DNA from: Yponomeuta sedellus
Lineage: Eukaryota > Arthropoda > Insecta > Lepidoptera > Yponomeutidae
Assembly (NCBI GenBank): GCA_934045075.1
Contig: OW203725.1
Coordinates: 3,624,012-3,688,011, forward strand
DNA: 64,000 bases
Reading direction: 5' to 3'
Shown here: in pieces, positions 1-9,649 of the stretch
How the letters are laid out: each line of letters starts with the position of its first letter
Position numbering within the stretch: position 1 is the first letter of the stretch
The notes under the pieces: model-generated
Database searches by the model: none
The model's input: only the letters and a program-made list of their open reading frames with translations
Told to the model about the DNA's origin: nothing
Made by a program: the position numbers and the translations under genes

Positions 1-283
1 AGGTACTGTACAAATTAGATACCTAGCATTGATTATTAAGAAACCATTAATTATGTAACCTAAGCGTAGAGACAGAAGTGGATAGTTATCATGCCCTTTG
101 GAAAGTGAAATCACAAGACAATAAGACGATTTGTCAAAATAATGTCAACTGTGAAACGGCAGCCAATAAATAGATACTATTCATATTGTCAACTGTGTGA
201 CCATTATCTAAGTGAAAGTTGGAAACAAACGCGAAGTTTTTTATTTTCTTATTTTTTTAAGTGCCTCTCCATCACTATATACG
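1..283. other. AT-rich sequence without a recognised gene
   Basis: Only short open frames with no recognisable motif. Nothing I can support as a gene or repeat before the Rep-A copy begins. Confidence 0.5.
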
Positions 284-634
284 CTATCAACCCCACTGCT
301 GGGCACGGGTCTCTTCCTGCATCGCAGGAAGGTTAGGCCATACTCCACCTCGGGGGCGAAGTCCGGGTTGGTGGAAGATTGTAAGACAGTGGCGGGCCTT
401 ACTGTCAGAAGTTATCAAGCCGCCTATAAGGCCTCTGACATGGCTTAACGACTGCCATCATATGACAGCCGGCACAAACGGCTTAACGTGCCTTGCGAAG
501 CACGGAAGCGCTCGAAAAAATACCACTAGCGGTAGTCGCGGGACGCTCACCCATCCTGTACCTGACCGCGCCTTTTGTTGCTTAACCAAGTGATTGCTTC
601 CAATCACTCGGTTCGCCTAGGCCACGAGCGCTTC
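284..634 (+). repeat. Rep-A interspersed repeat, near full length
   Basis: Starts near ATCAACC-CCACTGCTGGGCACGGG, passes through the hairpin-like CCTGCATCGCAGGAAGG and ends at AGGCCACGAGCGCTT. The same order of blocks recurs at least fifteen times in this window on both strands, so it is a dispersed family. No tRNA boxes or coding capacity are evident. Its class (SINE, MITE or LINE derivative) is unknown to me. Confidence 0.7.
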
Positions 635-660
635 ATTATATACGTAGATACCCAAAAAAT

Positions 661-918
661 GTGCTGTGTGGTGTCGGCCTACAGAATAGCACCAACCCAA
701 TTCTTCCCGCGGGTGTCGTAAAAGGCGACTTAGGGACACAAACCGGGGGGTGGGCAGCAGCGCCCCCTGCAGTACAATTCCACCGAACTGCGATCCCCAA
801 CCCGCATGCCCAGCGTGGGGATTATGGGCATTACCCCCTATGATAGTACAACGTGGCGCTGTTTAGATGAGGGCTATATGTCCAGCAGTGGACTAGTATA
901 GCCTGACGACGACCTAAA
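661..918 (+). mobile_element. Rep-B SINE-like repeat, full length
   Basis: Begins around GTCGGCCTACAGAATAGCAC and ends GTCCAGCAGTGGACTAGTAT plus a GAC-rich tail. Minus-strand copies lie at 37405-37645 and 53530-53765, and a part copy at 14595-14742. The last ~45 bp (GGCGCT...GTCCAGCAGTGGACTA) match the 3' end of LINE-e coding sequence at 61210 and 46765, which suggests that Rep-B borrows that LINE's machinery. Short open frames here are not meaningful. Confidence 0.65.
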
Positions 919-1415
919 AAATAAATACTTATACAATCAAATACACATAGGTAAGCAACATATATTTAAATAATAATATACAATTAAATACATATAAGCA
1001 ACAGTTTTGCAGTTTATGCAGTGCATTATGCAGGTAGTGGGAGTTCACCAATGGCTTTTGTCCTAGTTTCAGTTTTTGTCCTAGGCATTTCCGGCCAAAC
1101 GAAGCCGTGAGAACAGCTAGTAAGCATATTATTAATATTTCGTTTAGCGTCGTACACAACTTGCTCTCATATTAAACTAGGAAACGAATTCCTTAAATGG
1201 GAATTCGTCAGACATTTTCTTGAACGTCTTCAAAGTAGCGATTTCAGAAATCTCCCCAGTTAAACTTTATTACTTGAAAACCTTACGGACTGTATGTGAG
1301 TATTTTGAAAGGCGAGTCTCGTGGTTAGCTCCCAAGCGCCTCTTAACCTTTTGTTACTTGGAATAAAAAACTTACTCTACTTTTCAGTAGGAGTTTATCA
1401 GACCCCAATTTTCAA
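919..1415. other. AT-rich sequence, nothing recognised
   Basis: No repeat seen twice in the window and no open frame with a known motif. Confidence 0.4.
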
Positions 1416-1600
1416 TCTATAATATAAAAATGAATCGCTGAATGTGTTGGTAAGCGCCAATTTCGATAGCAGCTGAACCGATTTCGCTAATTATTTTTTT
1501 AGAATATTCTATGAAGTACGAGGATGGTTCTTACGGAGAGAAAAAAATAAAAATATTATTAATCGATAGTAGGCGGTACGAAGTTCGCTGGGTCAGCTAG
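1416..1600 (+). mobile_element. Possible non-autonomous mini-Helitron
   Basis: The 185-bp segment begins TCTATAATATAAAAATGAA after an A and ends GGGTCAGCTAG before a T. This fits the Helitron rule of 5'-TC, 3'-CTRR and insertion between A and T without target duplication. A short GC-rich hairpin-capable block (GCGGTACGAAGTTCGC) lies just inside the 3' end. No Rep/helicase coding is present, so if real it is non-autonomous. Confidence 0.45.
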
Positions 1601-1736
1601 TATTCAATAAAACAAAATGTGCACGTAAGGTCAGACGTAACTGGGAAATATTTTACATCGAGCAACAAAAAAATAGTTTCTTTTTAAAAATTATGATCAT
1701 ATCTGAGTACTTAATATCAATCCTTCGATATTTTCG

Positions 1737-1799
1737 ATATCAACACTTGAATGTCACCACTGCTGGGGCACGGGTCTGTTCATTCATTGCAGGAAGGTA
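1737..1799 (+). repeat. Rep-A 5' fragment
   Basis: Contains TATCAACAC..CACTGCTGGGGCACGGGTCTGTTC..GCAGGAAGG and then stops matching the family. A decayed or truncated copy. Confidence 0.6.
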
Positions 1800-2724
1800 C
1801 TATGACATTTGCATCAAAGTTTTGTTTTATTTATAGACATTTGGCACATATAGCACCTGGCACAATTTTATTAGTCATCCTATGAAAGAGAACTGTAGAA
1901 AAAAAAAAACTCTATGAAAGAGAAGCCGTCTTTCTAAAATAGGAGACAGTTTTTTGATCCTAGATCGATCTAGTTGGTGGTGCACAAATTCAACAGTGGA
2001 TTTTACAAACTCAAAAGTCTGCTGGCGGAACACTCTTGTCTGTAAATTAAGTTAAAATTCGGCTTTGTATATTTTATAGCATTTGTTTTACGGGCTCTAC
2101 CAATTTTGCTACCTCCGGTAATTAATGCACATGTTTTGAAGCATAATACATTAGGCAACGCCACTATAAAGAAGAAAACCCGTAAAGTCATATAGAAAAT
2201 GGAAATGGGCCGTATTTAAGAAAACATCCGTACCTATATCTGTAATTGTATATTTATAGACTACATTATAATTATACGCTACCATTTGTGGATTTACTAT
2301 TCTGACGAATGACAATTTGCTCTAATTTTAACTACACATTACATTATTATATCCGGTTACAATCAAATAATGTGTAGTCCCCACGACTGTGTAGTCCATG
2401 ACATAAAAATACATTTTTATAGATTTAAAATAAGGACATTTTAGGAAAAGACCTCTCCGCTCCTTCAAAGCAGCTACAGGATGAGTTTGAAATCATTCGC
2501 TATATTTTAATGGAATGTTCTTTTCTTCTTAATACATAAGATTATTCATAACTTAAAAGACACATTTATTATTTGGACCTTTATTATGTTTAAAATCTGG
2601 TAAAAAGTATGTAAAAAAAATGGTAAAAATGATAAAAAATGGTAAAAAGTATCGTAACGTTTCTACAGGATTTATTTAACGTTGATAATTAATAATTAGA
2701 TATAATTATTAATTATTTCGTTGA
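1800..2724. other. AT-rich sequence, nothing recognised
   Basis: Only short open frames without motifs and simple A/T-rich tracts. Confidence 0.4.
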
Positions 2725-2840
2725 TAGTGGATAATTAGATCGCTCTTAGCGATAAGAACGCCAATTGTATAACATTACTTAGATTTAAGAATCATGGTTG
2801 TAATATTTTTCTGGTTGTGCAATAAAGTGTTCTCCATCTA
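2725..2840 (+). repeat. LINE 3' untranslated remnant
   Basis: Resembles the 3' ends at 40605 and 48000 (AGCGATAAGAACGCCAATTGTA...AATAAAGTG) and closes with CATCTATCTAAATA, a decayed CTAT-type tail like that of LINE-h. The sequence after it, to about 3138, is unassigned. Confidence 0.4.
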
Positions 2841-3138
2841 TCTAAATAGAATTCATTAATCGTCTCATACCTATACGTTTAAAAGATCGGCTGGCCGACC
2901 TCGGCCATAGACTCAAATATAAATAAATAATATTGTTACTTTCGGTACTAATGTGCTTTGTATATAAAAATTGTATGTACGAAAATTACTTCATTAGTAA
3001 AGTATAAGTACGATAAAAAAACATCTTCTTCAGTTACTTTTTTTAATACGAAAAGTATTAAACAGCAATAGCTGTATGATCAACAATTAATGCTTATTGC
3101 ACTAAAGAATTTTCTAATCTAATCTAATTGTTTAGCAT

Positions 3139-4265
3139 CTAGATAGATAGATAGAATATTCTTTATTGTACACAGAAATTACAGTAACAGAATTATATAA
3201 AAAATACAGTACAAATGGCGGCCTTATTACTAAAAGCAATTTCTTCCAGGCAACCGTAGACGGAAACAAGAGAGAAATTAGAGACGGGTAGTCGGTGCAA
3301 TACAGAAATATTGACATTAGTAATTCAACGAAATTTATATAAACTTACTTAAACTACATACATAAATAATTAAATGAATAAATAATTAAGATAAACATAC
3401 ATACTAATAAATAAATTATATATGGGAAGAGGAAATAATATAATATACCTACGTAATATTTACTGCATTATTTAATTATTGAAAGGTAGTATTCCTTCAC
3501 TCTACACTTAAATATCGCAGACGAAGGAGACTGTCTTATTACTATTGGCAGTGCATTCCACAGTCGGACGGCTGTGGCTGAGAAGGAAATACTGAAGAAC
3601 TTCGTCGAGTGACTAAGTGTCTTCAGCAACAGATTCTCAGCTGAACGCAACGTACGACTGTGAGAATCATGCAGAAACAGAAAGCGTTTTTTAAGGTAGA
3701 CAGGAGTGGTAGGATTGAACAGCACAGAGTAGAGAAGTGAAACAATGTGAGCATTCCTGCGGTGGCCGATGGGGAGCCACTTGAGCTTAGTGCAATATTC
3801 GGATATGTGGTCATATTTTCGCAAACCGAATATGAACCGTATAGCGAAGTTCTGGAGGCAGGCGCTCAAGCTTATCTAATTGCTCTTGTGTAAGGTTAAG
3901 ATAGCTAGCATCAGCATAATCGAGGATAGGGAGTAGTAGAGATTGTGCGAGTGCAATTTTGGTTGGAGTTGGTAGGAAGTTCCGTAACCTCCTCAAGGAG
4001 GCCGCTGAAGCGAACATTTTCCGGCTCACCTCGGCTAGCTGTGGCACCCAAGACAAGCACCTGTCGATCACAATCCCCAAGTTCTTCACCTTCTCACTAA
4101 ACGGAATATGGACATTGTCAAGTTTGACATGAGGCAGTTGTTGCCAGTCGATCCTAGAGATCATTCTGGCACTCCCGATAACAATAACTTGAGTTTTACT
4201 TGGGTTGACTCTCAATCCATATGAATGGCTCCACTCCGATTTGATATTGCAGAGTGTAGGCCATC
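3139..4265 (-). pseudogene. LINE-h reverse-transcriptase remnant (C-terminal half, frameshifted)
   Basis: Minus-strand coding of a non-LTR retrotransposon. The 5' part (from about 4265 down to 3865) reads through the RT thumb region, with the recognisable VNPSKTQVI and VKNLGIVID blocks. A one-base frameshift near 3865, just after LDKLERL, moves the frame into 3868-3468, which carries the C-terminal region with the AVRLWNALP block typical of CR1/Jockey-like elements. The catalytic palm (FADD/YADD) is absent, so the copy is 5' truncated as well as frameshifted. About 330 bp of 3' UTR follows and ends in AATAAAGAATATT plus (CTAT)n at 3139-3160. A dead copy. The exact clade is not certain. Confidence 0.8.
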
Positions 4266-4339
4266 CAGATGAGATTAAGCATCTACTTCATTCAATGCAT
4301 CAAAATTACCAATTAGTAAATAGTTTTTTTTTTCATATA

Positions 4340-4600
4340 GCCTATAAACGTCTAACTGGGCACAAGCTTTCTCTCAGAGAGGCATCGCGGATTGGAAATT
4401 TCAAGCGCTGAGATACTTGCACACCTTAACGCTCAGATTTCCTCACGCTACTTTTCCTCACAGTAAGTCGTATGCTACTATGACTTTACAAATGTGTTTA
4501 TCTTAGAAAACAAAGTCATTGGCGCACTGGGACTCGAACTCGTATCCCGCTTCCGATTTCATCGTTCTACCCACTTAGCTACGGCCTTCTTATAATTAGA
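4340..4600 (-). mobile_element. SINE-E copy (tRNA-like head)
   Basis: On the minus strand the head reads GGCCGTAGCTAAGTGGGTAG (A-box-like), then GAGTTCGAGTCCC (B-box-like), followed by the shared body containing CCTCACGCTACTTTTCCTCACA and a tail near CTCTGAGAGAAAGC. The same body occurs at 5640-6150, 17400-17600 and 61355-61615. Confidence 0.55.
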
Positions 4601-4624
4601 TAATTTATAATAAATTTAGTATCT

Positions 4625-4965
4625 TACCATTATATGGAGAATCATCTAATTTACAATCGGAACCAATTTTGAAATTTCTCTTAGATCTTACGAGTACCAT
4701 CTAAATTACGGTCAGAACAATTTTTGAAATGTCTCCTAGATCTTACGAGTAGGTATCTTCTAAATTACGGTCAGAACAAGTTTTAAAAATATTCATAGAT
4801 ATTACAAGTGCCTTTTAAATTACGGCCAGAACAAATTTTAAATTTATCTTAGATCTTACGAGAATCTTCTCAATTACGGTCAGACCAAACTTTAAATTTC
4901 TCTTAGATCTTACGAGTAGCTTTTAAATTACGGTAAGAACAAATTTTTAAATTACCCTTAACATT
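4625..4965. repeat. Degenerate tandem array, unit about 55-60 bp, ~6 copies
   Basis: Each unit contains AAATTACGGTCAGAACAA, an AT-rich stretch and TTAGATCTTACGAGTA. Six recognisable units follow one another with point differences. Not coding, because unit length is variable. A decayed minisatellite. Confidence 0.75.
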
Positions 4966-5300
4966 TTTGCTAGTAACTTTTGTTGGTACCCTGTATTGCA
5001 AGTACTCAGCACGTCCAGTGTGGTGCGACTCAGACTCAAAGGCGGCGTTGGCCGCAGGCAGCCGACTACCTCCGCTTCAAATTAAGCTAAAATATGTTCA
5101 TGTCTCGCTAACTGTGAGAGAAAACGTCCTGTGGACAGCTGCATAACAGGAATAAAGAAGATCGGTCCTAAAATGTTTGATTAAAGATTAATGTAAGTGT
5201 CAGCTATCATACAATAGTCTTAAGTGTACTGCAGGAAGAAACTAACGTACAAGATACAGGGTGCCCTAGTTTAGGAGTCAGGCACTTAACCAGCTATGTA
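4966..5300. other. Unassigned sequence
   Basis: Includes a locally GC-rich patch (about 5010-5080) of unknown meaning and one ACAGGGTGCCCTAGTTTAGGAGTC block that recurs near 15720. No gene recognised. Confidence 0.35.
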
Positions 5301-5628
5301 ATTATACTATTTTTAATGCACTAACCCGTGCCAAGGACAATTTTAAAAAACCTATTTAGAGGCTAAAAATTCCACCCATGCCGGGATTCGAACTCGCGAC
5401 CTCTGGCTATCCGTGCCAGCGCTCTTTCCAACTGAGCTAATGGGCGACTCGCCAGCATCTGTGAAATATAGAGAATATTGTCAAGAGGTTCGAACCTCTT
5501 GACAATATTCTCTATATTACGTACAGGTAGCGACATCTGGCTGAAGTAATTTGCATCACTTGCAGCCCCGAGTACCTACTTTGCAGTTAGGTTTTACATC
5601 GGAATGTTATCGCTGTACCCACATGAAT
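5301..5628 (-). mobile_element. SINE-C, full length, with internal palindrome
   Basis: Minus-orientation copy: long tail (AATGCACTAACCCGTGC), short-tail block (AAACCTATTTAGAGGC), and tRNA-like head whose B box reads GGATTCGAACTC on this strand and whose A-box complement is CCAACTGAGCTAATGGGC. Upstream body CCTGTACGTAAT...CCGATGTAAA follows. A perfect 54-bp palindrome (5465-5518), centred on TTCGAA, sits in the body where other copies have a single strand of that sequence. Confidence 0.75.
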
Positions 5629-5639
5629 ATATATTATAA

Positions 5640-6150
5640 TGCAGTGTATATACGTCCCACTGTAGTGCCTGCACAGACCTTCTTTCGGAGACAGAGTATT
5701 GGGAATAATCTGGTGAGAGACGTGGTCGTCTGCTCACCACGTATTGGCACTTTCTAGCCTGAGGTATGTGAAAACCTCAGACACTTAGGATATTTTCGGT
5801 GCTTAATCTAAGATGCGAACGGGTACCAGCCATCAGTCTTCTCGTGACCACCATGACTGTAACGTCGTCGAAGCGTCGAGGTAAAATAGCAATAAATTAC
5901 TACGCGATTAAGCCCCGAAAATATTATAATGTGTTCAAGTCGCGAAAGTCTAGAACATATGTTCAGACACTTAGGTTTCCACACGATGTGTTCCTTCAAT
6001 TTCAACTACTCTCTAGAGTGGTATTGCTACTACGATTATACAAATAAACAAAACTTAGAATACATAATCATTGGTACGCCGGGATTCGAACCCACGATCT
6101 CTCGATTGGGAAGTCGGCGTACTACCGTTCCGTTACCACCGCTGATCTGA
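5640..6150 (-). mobile_element. SINE-E copy split by a later insertion
   Basis: Body from CGTCCCACTGTAG through CAGACACTTAGG, then resuming GTTTCCACACGATGTGTTCC and ending in a tRNA-like head (on this strand GGGATTCGAACCCACGATCTC...GTTACCACCGCT). The interruption at 5790-5962 is bounded by direct repeats of TCAGACACTTAGG (5777-5789 and 5963-5975). Confidence 0.65.
5790..5962 (+). mobile_element. LINE-i 3' end inserted in SINE-E, 13-bp TSD
   Basis: Matches 52975-53125 (ACCAGCCATCAGTCTTCTCG, then TAAAATAGCAATAAATTACTACGCG...CCCCGAAAATAT), so it is the 3' untranslated end of a repeated LINE. The left edge carries a 19-bp inverted copy of the 3' end (ATATTTTCGG.GCTTAATC against GATTAAGCC..CGAAAATAT), a snap-back-like edge. 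Target duplication is 13 bp. Confidence 0.65.
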
Positions 6151-7085
6151 CAAAACTCACTTCACACTACAAGCGACCCCATACAGCACTTAGCTAAATA
6201 ATTACAGTTATAAAGATCTTCAAAGACCCAAATTGTTATAGCTTAATCCACAATGTGGCTGACCCACTTAGCTGCACCACCTGTTGTGATTCAGTAAATT
6301 CTTTGAACAGCGCCTTTGAATGTAAGAAACGAATTAAATCCGTAAAGTTCTTGGACAATAAAAGAATCGTCACGACGACAGCTGCGCGTTGCACGGCTGG
6401 CGTATTTCACCCCGATGCAAGTGCAAATTAATAAAATATTTTTAAATGAACAAATTCAGTCGAAAAGCAAAATCACCGAATTAGTTGCTAACCTCCGATA
6501 GGAGACGGCACACGACGACCGGGTTAGAAAGAAAGAAACACATTTTACACTTAAATGCGCAAATTCTGAATCACTTTAAATAAAGTTTGCTACAACAACT
6601 GTTGTTAATTTAGTCAATACATCCTGACATTTTATTTAGCTCGACCTTATTTAGAGTAAAATGAAATATTACGAATAAAGCTGCTAGTTAAACTATCTCC
6701 AACCAATTTCCACATTCTTTTTGTAAAGTCATCCGTAAAATCACTAAAGTAAACATACGCAAAAGTTACCGTGCTGCCCATAGTGATACAGGTTCTTTGT
6801 GTCTGCAACACCGTTTACCAGTGCCAGTATGTGGTAACCCAGGACGTCTTGTAATGGTCACTTGACCATCTAAGGTCTGAAGTGAGCACCGCTCACCCAA
6901 CTCTTTCCTGTCTACAACAATGGCTGTAGACTCTCTTGCCTGTTTCCTTATATTTGTGGATACCACATTACATAAACGCACGTCTGTGATATGTAGCTAC
7001 CTATGTATGAATAGGTCTGTGCTCGCTCGCTGGCCACAACCAGTCTTACAATATACGTCAGTCGATACGAACGTGTGTTTTACTT
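6151..7085. other. No gene recognised
   Basis: The longest open frame (minus, 6981-6766) carries no motif I know. It includes a TTGGTTAC-type mixed region without repeats that recur in the window. Confidence 0.4.
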
Positions 7086-7400
7086 CGTATGCCGACGTAC
7101 CAGTCTGTATCCTCGAGGAGAAGCCAGAGGCCAGGATTTGCCACTAGCCACGATCCTGAAAAACCTCTTTCAATTCATCAACATTTAAAAACCTATTTAG
7201 AGGCTAAAAATTTCACCCATGCCGGGATTCGAACCCGCAACCTCTGGCTATCCGTGCCAGCGCTCTACCAATTGAGCCAATGGGCGACTCACCGACATTA
7301 CATAGTCGCTTACATTGTCATGCATGCACTCAAGTTTCGGGTACTTTTTATCCTCGTCTTTCACCAACAAATTCCCTATTTGATCCACGTGGGTCCGGCT
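7086..7400 (-). pseudogene. LINE-d RT C-terminal scrap, split by SINE-C
   Basis: The two outer parts (7086-7186 and 7303-7400) align in order with the LINE-d C-terminal tail at 52246-52524: a GCCACGATCCTGA block, then CATCAACATT, then the TTTCGGGTACTTTTTATC block. SINE-C (7187-7302) lies between them. The coding sense is minus and many frameshifts have accumulated. Confidence 0.65.
7187..7302 (-). mobile_element. SINE-C tRNA-like part, short-tail form
   Basis: Begins at TTAAAAACCTATTTAGAGGC (the short-tail boundary seen in several copies), has the B box GGATTCGAACCC and the A-box complement CCAATTGAGCCAATGGGC, and ends soon after GGCGACTCACCGAC. No long tail is present. Confidence 0.7.
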
Positions 7401-7863
7401 GAGACGCCACTAAAAATATAGGTATATAAATAAATACTATTATACCCTTGCGACGCTGATTATTACATCTACGATACTAGCGCTATTTTTACCGACTATA
7501 ATTACTAGCTGTGAAAGGGCGTGTAATCTTTTTATACTAAACAATATGTTCACCTGGGAAATCCTAATAATATTGCTCATAATAAGTGTGTCCCAGAGCG
7601 AAATCCGCCGTAACTCTCAGCCCGTACCATGCGGTTTGGCAACGCGTAGCTTTTTGCAAAAACTCGATTAATTCCAAGTTTCATTCAGTCGACAAAGAAA
7701 GCCTAAAGAGCAGATTGAGATAACGACATTTCATTTCCCTCCTTTATAGGTTTCCGTACGCTGCTATTCTCCTAAAATTTACTAAGCATTGTTATGTAGA
7801 CATAAAATATTGTTACTCTTCTCTGTTTTAAATTCGGTTAAGTCCTTTAAAGGTAACTAAACT

Positions 7864-8077
7864 TTGTAGACTTTTAGTATGGATCTACTTACGGGTGTTG
7901 TTATATCGGAAGAGTCCGACCACGTGAGACGAGCAACCGAGAACGCGAGCTCAGTCTGCTCACCATGATTAAGCTCTGCGAATCGGAGCGAAACCTGGTC
8001 GGACTCTTCCGATATAATAACACCCGTAAGCAGATCCGGACTAAAAGTGTACAATGTGTTGTGCTTACGAAAGTTTT
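7864..8077. mobile_element. MITE-B foldback element, copy 1
   Basis: Inverted arms of 57 bp (7866-7922 against 7996-8052), containing GGAAGAGTCCGACCA, with a ~73-bp loop and a unique right extension ending CTTACGAAAGTTTT. Flanked by the 12-bp direct repeat GGTAACTAAACT (7852-7863 and 8078-8089). A second copy is at 48131-48316. Confidence 0.75.
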
Positions 8078-8239
8078 GGTAACTAAACTCTTATTTCTTT
8101 TTCGAAACATTAACCTTTAACTCCATCGATTTTTTTTTTCACCAATTGGTCCTCGACAAAAAATCTTGCACACTCCGGATCCTATAATAAAGAAGATGAT
8201 CCTATAATATTTTTGCTTGAAATAAATACTTTCTATTTG

Positions 8240-8465
8240 AAAGGAACCGCGCCGGAGGCTTAGTGCACAATATTTTCCGTCGCCGCCCTCGTAACTCCGT
8301 GCCGCGGACAGAATTAGTAGTCAAGCGCCTGCGCGTGAGTGCGACTAATCGCGGCATACTATGCAAATTTCCGCAACTCCTTCGGGTCGGAATACCACCG
8401 CCAGCTAAGATCGAACTGGGTGTTAGGGCCGACGTATACTGTGAGCTAGCGAAGATATTATTTTT
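8240..8465. other. GC-rich island, unknown
   Basis: Clearly richer in G+C and CpG than its surroundings (for example GTCGCCGCCC, GCCGCGGAC, GGGCCGACG). An open frame of 68 codons spans it on the plus strand, but I recognise no domain. Could be a LINE 5' UTR or promoter, a host promoter, or a structured RNA. Confidence 0.3.
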
Positions 8466-8602
8466 TTAAGACGACCATTGCAATCTTACTTTCATTTGTA
8501 ATAAGTTTGTGACAAACGTTTGTCTTTAGAATTTTTCCGACAAAAAGCCTAGTAAGTTTATTTGGTTAGAATTCAATAACTTCAACAATTCAATAAATTC
8601 AC

Positions 8603-8734
8603 GGTATTGGCATGAATTTGGATAAAACCAAAGTCATGATCAATGGTCACATTGATCCAGGACCGGTCGTCGAACATGATCACCTTCTCGAAATCGTTTC
8701 TGAATACACTCACCTCGGGCAGATTTTGCAGTAA
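8603..8734 (+). pseudogene. Reverse-transcriptase fragment (RT thumb) of a LINE
   Basis: The frame starting GGC ATG AAT TTG GAT AAA ACC AAA encodes a ~41-residue stretch with the MNLDKTKVM and EYTHLGQ blocks of endonuclease/RT-type LINEs and then a stop. Both ends are lost. Larger minus-strand frames over the same bases are shadows. Confidence 0.65.
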
Positions 8735-8849
8735 ACATAACATACCATTTACATACAGGCACATACATTGCACCTGGCCCCACACTAGGATACCCTGTGT
8801 CGTGAGAACCAGACACAACGACATCACAAACATGTAAACATCCAAGACC

Positions 8850-8925
8850 TGGGTTTTTTTTGTTCCCAGCCAGGATTCGAACCCATGACCTCTTGCATGG
8901 TAGGTAGATGTTAGTAAGGCAAAAA
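8850..8925 (-). mobile_element. tRNA-like SINE head fragment
   Basis: On this strand reads CCAGCCAGGATTCGAACCCATGACCTC, the complement of a B box with its flanks. The rest of the element is not assignable. Confidence 0.4.
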
Positions 8926-9640
8926 CAATCTCGAGAAGGCGAGGAGGTGCGAGCTGGGCTGGACGGCGTTTGGGAAACTACCGAAACTACTGCAAATTAT
9001 TGAGTATTGAAAAAAAAAACTACGCCGAGTCTTCTCGTCATCCCTACCGCAATGTTTGAAAACGAAATTTTTCAAAATAATTTTTGTGGGGCATGCAAGC
9101 CGGGTTGTCCACTCGGATCACAGAAACGGATCACAGTCGTAACGGAACACATCAAACCAAGCAAAATATTCCACTCGGATAATGTGATTCGAATGGACTA
9201 CATTTTTTCGAGTGAACGTACCCGCACCGCCCACTAACTACTTCATTTTTTTTTTGTGCTCTGTGGCAAAACTCAATGTTTCATTATTAACTCCGTAACA
9301 GGCAGAGCTATTGAACTTTGGACTTTATTTCAGAGAAATAAAGGTTCAATTTATGGTGGTAATCATTAGACCCTTACCTGGTACAGGGTTAAGCTATGGC
9401 ACACAGCCGTTCTCTTTCATTTTCTCTCTTTCTCTCACTCTATGTCAGCGTGAATTAAAGCTGACAGTGTAAAAGAGGCCTTAGCCAACGCCCATTGCAG
9501 CGGCGCAGGGCGGTGCACGCATAACTTGTCCATAATCGAGGCGGGCGATCGCTGCGAAGGAAAAAGGCGAAACAAACCCCACGCACGGATGCGGGGGCCA
9601 TCTTCATTTCCTCTAGAACTTCTAGTCAATAATCGGACTA
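8926..9640. other. No gene recognised; GC-rich patch at ~9480-9620
   Basis: A patch with GCAGCGGCGCAGGGCGGTGC and GGGCGATCGC stands out from AT-rich flanks. Short open frames on both strands have no recognisable motif. Confidence 0.35.
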
Positions 9641-9649
9641 GTCGATCGC

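Noticed and set aside
3811..4215. Two separate small genes at 3468-4215
   Set aside because: Both are consecutive parts of one frameshifted LINE RT C-terminus.
9007..9237. 76-codon plus frame with CGACKPGCP
   Set aside because: No known motif, no conservation evidence and an A-run at its start. Too weak to call a gene.
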